Shown here piece by piece: positions 50,351 to 54,854 of a stretch of DNA of 54,854 nucleotides. How positions within the stretch are numbered: position 1 is the stretch's first letter; every line of letters starts with the position of its first letter. The DNA comes from UMGS1696 sp964463375 (GTDB lineage Bacteria > Bacillota > Clostridia > Oscillospirales > CAG-272): the NCBI GenBank assembly GCA_964463375.1, contig CAYXBQ010000016.1, positions 1-54,854 of the forward strand. The letters run 5' to 3'. Both the position numbers and the translations under genes were made by a program. The notes under the pieces were generated by a model. The model was given only the letters and a program-made list of their open reading frames with translations. It ran no database searches and was not told the DNA's origin.

Positions 50351-50410
50351 AAAAAACCCTTGCGGATGTGCCGTTGGTCGTGATCGAACGGACTACCGCA
50401 GGGGTTTTTG
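50351..50410 (+). terminator. Rho-independent terminator after the ABC-F gene
   Basis: AAAAACCCTTGCGG pairs with CCGCAGGGGTTTTT across a 30-base loop that itself can fold. Confidence 0.8.
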
Positions 50411-50464
50411 TTTGGCGGAAAAATGTTAGTTCAGTATTCCAAAATCAAGTGGATCTGATACGGA

Positions 50465-50818
50465 TCACGAATTTGGCAATCTCTCATACAGCAGTACCTC
50501 GCTTTCCCGCATATGCCGAATGAAGAAACGTGTCATACCACGCCGGGTATCATCGACCTTGGGATCGTTCAGAATACGGCGCAGATCCTCTGTGAATAGG
50601 ATGTCCACCTCTTTCCCCAGTGCATCGGGGATCAGAGAGCATAGCGCTAACTCATCTTGGAGGCACCGTGCACCTTCCAACCGCAGGTCCACATCGCTGT
50701 TTTCGTCTGCTTCTCCTCTGGCATAGGAGCCAAACAGATACACCTTTGCTAAGTCATATTCCTTTGCCAGCGGTACGATGATATTTTGGATCTCGTTTAT
50801 GGTATAGATTTTTTTCAT
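50465..50818 (-). CDS. MNT-type minimal nucleotidyltransferase
   Basis: A 117-residue protein of the MntA/KNTase-like family. FGSYARGEADENSDVDLRLE carries the GSxxRGxxxxxSDxDL catalytic motif. In HEPN/MNT toxin-antitoxin pairs such proteins modify or neutralise the HEPN RNase, but no HEPN gene is adjacent here. The following residues (VDILFTEDLR) fit the family. It lies downstream of a broken paralogue on the same strand. Confidence 0.85.
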   Translation of the reverse strand: MKKIYTINEIQNIIVPLAKEYDLAKVYLFGSYARGEADENSDVDLRLEGARCLQDELALCSLIPDALGKEVDILFTEDLRRILNDPKVDDTRRGMTRFFIRHMRESEVLLYERLPNS

Positions 50819-50822
50819 ACAG

Positions 50823-51071
50823 CGTCACTCCCTCCTGCCGTATATTCCGGTACAAAGGCGAATCTTGCCGGAGCTCCCGTAGTTCCTATACGGCTACAGC
50901 CTTTCCGCTGGATTCGTGTAGATCCGTTGGCCGAAAGCCTTGACCGCCGATCAGCAACAGGTCGATGTCCGATTCTGCCGTGGCTTCTCCTCTGGCGTAA
51001 GAGCCAAACAAGCGTGCTTCATCGATCCGGTATTTCTCCATCAGCATCCAACCGTCCGCACCTCCATTCAA
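50823..51071 (-). pseudogene. MNT nucleotidyltransferase paralogue with in-frame stop
   Basis: The open part (61 residues to 50886) keeps FGSYARGEATAESDIDLLL, the catalytic core, then stops at TAG 50886-50888. Reading past this stop in the same frame gives ELRELRQDSPLYRNIRQEGV and TLYE, which is the normal C-terminal end of these enzymes. Some central sequence is also missing compared with the neighbour. I therefore call a nonsense and deletion-damaged duplicate. The sister gene at 50465-50818 overlaps its 3' end by the end of the read-through. Confidence 0.7.
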
Positions 51072-51124
51072 GCCTTCTCAGCTTCAGTATACCATATCTT
51101 CGCCGATTTCGCAAGAGGGGATCG

Positions 51125-51745
51125 TCATTTTTGCAGCAAAAGCCGGCCTATATCGGTTTCCGCAGGCACATCCAGCAGCAGTGCCGCATAGCCGTTGCCG
51201 TCCCGGAACACCGCCACGATGGCCTTTTCCCAATGCCAGGTCTGGATGTATTCGTACACCTTGGTGCCGGGGTACTGCCGCTGGATCGCTTGCCGGTCGT
51301 AGGTGTCTGTGCCTTCGATGGGTTTGCGGCTGACCACACGGGCCTGCAGCAGATCCCCCAGGCTCAGCACGCATTCCATGGCACCGGCGCGATTGCCCTG
51401 TCCCTTTACCACGATCAGATCCAGCTCCTCCTTGGGCAGGTACCGCAGGCGCAGGTCGTCGGGCTTTTCGTTGCCGTTGGCGTTGTCGGTGACAAAGGCG
51501 GATTCCGTGCCGTTCCACACCGGGGTGTCGTCTCCACGGGGGCGGATGGCGAACACGAACCAGGTCATACGACAGCGCAGCAGCAGATACAGGGAGCACA
51601 CCAGCCCCGCAAGGCCGAGCATTTGGATGATGCCGCCGTATTTTTCCACGGCTCCGCCGGCGAGATAGAACAGCAGCCCGCCGATCAGGCAGACAAAGGA
51701 CAGCATCGTCGGTGGCGAGGTATTGGGATTGGGTTTATAGAGCAT
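51125..51745 (-). CDS. Small membrane protein with two N-terminal helices, unknown function
   Basis: A 206-residue protein. Two hydrophobic segments lie at about 14-33 and 38-57 and may form a hairpin anchor. The remaining 145 residues are a soluble alpha/beta region that includes LRLRYLPKEELDLIVVK and a closing YAALLLDVP block. No family recognised. Translation begins at ATG 51745 after AAAGGAGATAC. Confidence 0.65.
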   Translation of the reverse strand: MLYKPNPNTSPPTMLSFVCLIGGLLFYLAGGAVEKYGGIIQMLGLAGLVCSLYLLLRCRMTWFVFAIRPRGDDTPVWNGTESAFVTDNANGNEKPDDLRLRYLPKEELDLIVVKGQGNRAGAMECVLSLGDLLQARVVSRKPIEGTDTYDRQAIQRQYPGTKVYEYIQTWHWEKAIVAVFRDGNGYAALLLDVPAETDIGRLLLQK

Positions 51746-51776
51746 GTTTAGTATCTCCTTTTGTGGATATTTTGGA

Positions 51777-51816
51777 AAAAAGAAAACCGTGCCGACCTGA
51801 AAGGGTCACACGGTTT
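51777..51816 (-). terminator. Rho-independent terminator after rpmF
   Basis: AAACCGTG...CACGGTTTTC followed by T6 on the minus strand. Confidence 0.85.
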
Positions 51817-51821
51817 CTATG

Positions 51822-52010
51822 TCACGCGTTTTCTTCTTTTGCAATGACCTGTTTGCCATCGTAATAACCGCATGCGCGGCATACACGGTGCGCCAGATTG
51901 TATTCTCCGCAGTGAGAACACTTTACCATGCCGGGCATATCGAGCTTCCAAACGTTGGAACGTCTCTTATCTCTTCTTGCCTTCGATACTTTGCTCTTCG
52001 GTACAGCCAT
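51822..52010 (-). CDS. rpmF: Ribosomal protein bL32
   Basis: A 62-residue protein, the normal length, beginning MAVPKSKVSKARRDKRRS. Cysteine pairs CSHCG and CRACG (about 31-47) form the zinc ribbon of the C+ form, so the zinc-dependent version is present. It is encoded right after yceD, the usual order, and a terminator follows. The protein sits in the large ribosomal subunit. Confidence 0.97.
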   Translation of the reverse strand: MAVPKSKVSKARRDKRRSNVWKLDMPGMVKCSHCGEYNLAHRVCRACGYYDGKQVIAKEENA

Positions 52011-52093
52011 GATTACACCTCCCTATAGTGCTTGGGTCACATATTACAGTTTATTATATCACATTGTGGGCAGAAATGCAAGAGTTTTTTCGA

Positions 52094-52714
52094 TTATTCC
52101 TGCGAATTTTCAGAGGAATTTTCCGCCTCTTCTGCTTCTGATTTGTACTGATCCAACAAAACCTGTAGCTTTGCCATGCGGGGATCGATCTTTTTTCGGG
52201 CAGCTTCCTTCTTTTCGCAGTCACAGCCCTCGGCCTTTTTCCGACCGCAGTGGGGACAAAGGCCTTCGCAGTCCTCTCGACACAGGGAGACCATGGGCAG
52301 CTCCAATAAGATCTGCTCCAAAATATCTCCGTCGGGGTAGAGCTGGCTGTCCCGCAGATACAGAACGTCGTCCAGCACGCCATCCCATTCCTCATCGTCG
52401 TCCGGATCGGCCGCATCCAGTGCTTCGCCGGAGCGAATCGTCCGTTCCAGATCGAATTCCATCACAGAGGGGATCGGATCCAGGCAGCGGGCGCAGGGGA
52501 CGGTATAGTCTGCCACGACATGGGCCGTCATCCGCAGATAGCCACCCACGGAATAGATCTCGCCTTCCACAAGGATCCCGTCCTCGGGGATCACCACGTC
52601 CTCCGGCAGCTCCACGGCATCGGTGGGCACATCGGCGGTAGCGGGGGAGAATCGATAAGAAAACGGCATCCGTTCCAGCCGTCCGTTCAGCACTTGTACC
52701 ACGTCCAGTTTCAT
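52094..52714 (-). CDS. YceD/DUF177 family protein
   Basis: A 206-residue protein from ATG 52714. The C-terminal CREDCEGLCPHCGRKK motif is diagnostic of the YceD family, which in bacteria and plastids is linked to 23S rRNA accumulation. The N-terminal part has the weak beta pattern of the family, and CARCLDPIPS in the middle carries a further cysteine pair. Its position immediately before rpmF, 84 bases apart, is the conserved arrangement. Confidence 0.92.
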   Translation of the reverse strand: MKLDVVQVLNGRLERMPFSYRFSPATADVPTDAVELPEDVVIPEDGILVEGEIYSVGGYLRMTAHVVADYTVPCARCLDPIPSVMEFDLERTIRSGEALDAADPDDDEEWDGVLDDVLYLRDSQLYPDGDILEQILLELPMVSLCREDCEGLCPHCGRKKAEGCDCEKKEAARKKIDPRMAKLQVLLDQYKSEAEEAENSSENSQE

Positions 52715-52773
52715 AGAAATCCCGTTTCCTTTCTCCGTACAAGTCCACAATGGGACCCAATTTATACCTTATT

Positions 52774-52802
52774 ATTATACCCTGTTTTCTTGCAAATGTC
52801 AA
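52774..52802 (-). promoter_or_regulatory. Promoter of yceD-rpmF
   Basis: TTGACA (52797-52802), 17 bases, TATAAT (52774-52779) on the minus strand. The region 52803-53069 has no gene I can support. Confidence 0.85.
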
Positions 52803-53069
52803 GAGGTTTTTTATGGATTTGCAAAATACTTTGCGGGAATGGGGTTTGTGGGTGAGATTTTGCAGACTCTTTGTGTGAAAAATGTATCGACAAGTATCTT
52901 TTATCTATAGGTAGATGATAATGACCAAACGGTGAATGCGATGGTATTTCCAAGCGATCTCCCCTTGTAGGAACGACAAAAATGCGTGATTGGTGAAAGT
53001 GCATAAATCGGACCCGTGGATTTCGTGAAAATTCTCCTGCTTTTGTGGGAAAAACACGGGCGAAAAGGG

Positions 53070-53098
53070 TTGATTTTGGAGCGAGAATATGGTACAAT
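53070..53098 (+). promoter_or_regulatory. Promoter of the S10 ribosomal protein operon
   Basis: TTGATT (53070-53075), 17 bases, TACAAT (53093-53098). Confidence 0.65.
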
Positions 53099-53104
53099 AA
53101 TGAC

Positions 53105-53432
53105 ACTTGATGTGCGATGAAGCGGGAGGTTGCTGCTCAGATCCTACTGTCGGATCTGTGGTAGGGAATTTCCGTGGAGTATGTCCGAGATCATCGGGCG
53201 AGATGAATACGACGGTATGCGGTTTTTGCGCAGTGTGCATTGCTTGCGCAGCCAGCGGACCCGGAATACAGCTGTGACAGATCGCTCCCTTTCCTGTACA
53301 ATACGGACAAGGGCTTGGCTTTCTGCGGACTGCGATTCCGGATTTCAAAGGGCGAAAAACGGCACACCCGGAAGCGTGTTTATCGCCTTCTAAACATCTA
53401 AGTAAAATGCAAAACAAAAATTGGAGGCAAAA
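53105..53432 (+). promoter_or_regulatory. Long 5' leader of the S10 operon
   Basis: About 330 bases separate the promoter from rpsJ. An 87-codon frame (53130-53393) is open, but it has no RBS and unusual composition, so I treat it as untranslated. Such leaders often carry autoregulatory ribosomal protein binding structures; several short GC-rich inverted repeats are visible but I cannot match a known one. Confidence 0.5.
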
Positions 53433-53744
53433 ATGGCAGTAAACGAAAAGATCAAGGTTAGACTCAAGAGCTACGAACACTCTCTCGTTGACCAGGCAGC
53501 TGAAAAGATCGTAGAGATCGCAAAGAGAAACGGTGCGGAAGTATCCGGTCCTGTGCCGCTGCCCACCGAGAAGGAGATCATCACCATCCTGCGTGCTGTA
53601 CACAAGTACAAGGATAGCCGTGAACAGTTCGAACAGAGAACCCACAAGAGACTGATCGAGATCAAGAAGCCTTCTCAGAAGGTCGTAGAAGCCCTCATGT
53701 CTGTGGAACTGCCCGCAGGTGTGGACATCGATCTGAAGCTGTAA
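53433..53744 (+). CDS. rpsJ: Ribosomal protein uS10
   Basis: A 103-residue protein. VNEKIKVRLKSYEHSLVDQA, the VSGPVPLPTEKE block and EQFEQRTHKRLIEI are universally conserved S10 features. ATG at 53433 has TTGGAGG 6 bases before it; the in-frame TTG at 53421 is part of that RBS. It is the first gene of the S10 operon and also functions with NusB in antitermination. Confidence 0.97.
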   Translation: MAVNEKIKVRLKSYEHSLVDQAAEKIVEIAKRNGAEVSGPVPLPTEKEIITILRAVHKYKDSREQFEQRTHKRLIEIKKPSQKVVEALMSVELPAGVDIDLKL

Positions 53745-53986
53745 GTTTCAGTGGCTGAATTTCAGTGGCTGATCCTGTAATTCACGTTACAGATCCTGAG
53801 AGACCCCTTATTTAATCCTGTACCAGAGCTGTGACAGAGCAGAGCATGGGAATGGATCTCCGTCCGGACCCATAGCGGAGCAGTTCCGCCGCTTGATGCG
53901 CAGTCGAGGTCATGTTGGAAGAAGGCTTACACCGAACGGTGCTACTTCGACCAACCAATAACCTTATCTTAAATGGAGGCAAAACG
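53745..53986 (+). promoter_or_regulatory. 242-nt spacer between rpsJ and rplC with repeats and hairpins
   Basis: It begins with two copies of TTTCAGTGGCTGA (53747-53759 and 53761-53773), followed by the hairpin CTGTAA-TTCACG-TTACAG (53776-53793) and a GC-rich region. rpsJ and rplC are normally separated by a few tens of bases, so the spacer is unusually long and may hold an internal leader, a regulatory RNA or a second promoter. No promoter of good quality was found in it. Confidence 0.55.
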
Positions 53987-54619
53987 ATGAAAAAAGGCAT
54001 CATCGGAAAGAAGCTGGGCATGACCCAGATCTTTGCAGAAAATGGCCAGGTGATCCCGGTTACCGTAATCGAAGCCGGTCCCTGTCCCATTACCCAGAAG
54101 AAGACCGTGGAGACCGACGGCTACAATGCCGTACAGCTGGCTTTCGGCGAGATCCGTGAAAAGCTGGTGAACAAGCCCATGGCCGGTCACTACAAGAAGG
54201 CAGGCGTTTCCGTAAGAAGACACCTGAAGGAATTCCGTCTGGACGACATCGAGGGCCTGAACCCCGGAGACGTGATAGCCGCCGATACCTTCGCTGCTGG
54301 CGATAAGGTCGACATTACCGGTATCACCAAGGGCCACGGCTATAGTGGTGTTGTAAAGAGATGGAACTTCGCCATCAAGAGAATGACCCATGGTGGCGGT
54401 CCCGTACATCGTCAGGGCGGTTCTCTGGGTGCAAACTCTACCCCGTCCAAGATCTACAAGAACAAGAAAATGGCAGGTCACTACGGTTGCGAACAGATGA
54501 CTGTACTGAACCTGGAAGTTGTCAAGGTTGACACCGAAAAGAACCTGATCGCCGTGAAGGGTGCTGTACCCGGCGCAAAGGGCTCCATCGTCTTCATCCG
54601 CGACAGCGTGAAAGCATAA
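53987..54619 (+). CDS. rplC: Ribosomal protein uL3
   Basis: A 210-residue protein, normal length. It begins MKKGIIGKKLGMTQIFAENG, includes DITGITKGHGYSGVVKRWNF and MTHGGGPVHRQGGSLGANST, and the loop around GGSLGAN reaches the peptidyl transferase centre in L3. ATG at 53987 is preceded by TGGAGG; upstream codons to 53912 lack family similarity. Confidence 0.97.
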   Translation: MKKGIIGKKLGMTQIFAENGQVIPVTVIEAGPCPITQKKTVETDGYNAVQLAFGEIREKLVNKPMAGHYKKAGVSVRRHLKEFRLDDIEGLNPGDVIAADTFAAGDKVDITGITKGHGYSGVVKRWNFAIKRMTHGGGPVHRQGGSLGANSTPSKIYKNKKMAGHYGCEQMTVLNLEVVKVDTEKNLIAVKGAVPGAKGSIVFIRDSVKA

Positions 54620-54639
54620 GTCGGAAGGAGGATAAAGAA

Positions 54640-54854
54640 ATGGCCGAAATGAAAATCGTAAACATGGCTGGCGCTGAAGTAGGTTCCATGAACCTGGCTG
54701 ACAACGTATTTGCCTGTGAAGTAAACGGTGCTGTCCTCCATGCGGCAGTAAAAGCATACCTGGGCAACCAGAGACAGGGTACCCAGTCCACTCTGACCAG
54801 AACCGAGGGTTCCGGCGGCGGTAAGAAGCCCTGGAGACAGAAGGGTACCGGTCG
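54640..54854 (+). CDS. rplD: Ribosomal protein uL4, 5' part (cut by window end)
   Basis: The first 71 codons are present. MAEMKIVNMAGAEVGSMNLA, then VFACEVNGAVLHAAVKAYLG, then the GSGGGKKPWRQKGTG segment, the start of the L4 loop that lines the exit tunnel. RBS AAGGAGG lies 7 bases before ATG 54640. It continues past 54854. Confidence 0.95.
   Translation, partial: MAEMKIVNMAGAEVGSMNLADNVFACEVNGAVLHAAVKAYLGNQRQGTQSTLTRTEGSGGGKKPWRQKGTG

Noticed and set aside
53130..53393. 87-codon frame in the S10 leader as a possible leader peptide gene
   Set aside because: No ribosome binding site, Arg/Cys-rich composition. The segment is better explained as an untranslated leader.
1..54854. tRNA, rRNA genes, insertion sequences or integrated phage
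   Set aside because: No tRNA cloverleaf, rRNA sequence, transposase or phage structural gene was recognised. The only recombinase is the small serine enzyme at 8815.

Overview
The window looks like a chromosomal segment of a low-to-mid-GC-lineage Bacillota, probably class Clostridia (Oscillospirales/Eubacteriales, gut type). The reasons are consensus sigma-A promoters with 17-bp spacers, AGGAGG-type ribosome binding sites, an S-layer-homology surface protein, lipoproteins with DUF4358 and TPM domains, an EssC-type (type VIIb) secretion locus, and the yceD-rpmF and rpsJ-rplC-rplD gene orders. The genus cannot be assigned from the sequence alone.

Layout. (1) 0.1-4.8 kb: a solute-binding lipoprotein and an XRE-HTH/BadF-type kinase fusion (minus strand), a divergent nucleoside-hydrolase-like gene sharing a palindromic operator-like sequence, and a HigBA-type toxin-antitoxin pair. 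(2) 4.9-8.6 kb: ATPase and two permeases of a BMP-type nucleoside ABC importer. Its substrate-binding protein and xpt lie on the same strand 20 kb away (28.4-30.4 kb). (3) 8.8-28.2 kb: an accessory island between those two parts. It opens with a small serine recombinase and a 125-bp segment bounded by inverted dyad sites that carries a perfect promoter. The plus-strand genes that follow are a DUF4190 protein, an Lgt paralogue, FHA-EssC, a YukD/EsaB-like protein, three WXG100 proteins, a transmembrane Ser/Thr kinase with TPR-like ectodomain, a PP2C phosphatase, zinc-ribbon and TPR membrane proteins, a TNT-domain NAD+-glycohydrolase-type toxin with its probable immunity protein, a lipoprotein and a beta-propeller-like protein. 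I read this as a phospho-regulated, possibly phase-variable type VIIb system with a polymorphic toxin cargo.

(4) 30.7-33.2 kb: a cysteine-desulfurase-like gene with an in-frame 18-bp tandem repeat, and a PdaA-like deacetylase. (5) 33.3-39.1 kb and 44.2-44.6 kb: a very strongly codon-biased SLH surface protein surrounded by small type-I-toxin-antitoxin-like modules. Three of them encode homologous 27-28-residue peptides, each with an upstream-encoded small RNA complementary to the peptide's ribosome binding site and start codon. A fourth is a TxpA/RatA-like convergent pair, and there is one solitary RNA. (6) 39.2-50.4 kb: SGNH hydrolase, DUF4358 lipoprotein, a 1,022-residue ABC-FtsX fusion exporter, a membrane protein/TelA/TPM operon and an ABC-F ATPase. 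(7) 50.4-54.9 kb: a nucleotidyltransferase and a broken paralogue, a small membrane protein, rpmF and yceD on the minus strand, and the beginning of the S10 operon (rpsJ, rplC, partial rplD) on the plus strand.

The two most unusual observations are the recombinase-linked invertible promoter in front of the type VII locus and the three-copy family of antisense-controlled micro-peptides with a shared 3'-UTR motif. All coordinates and motifs were read by eye; homology calls rest on motif recognition, not on database searches.
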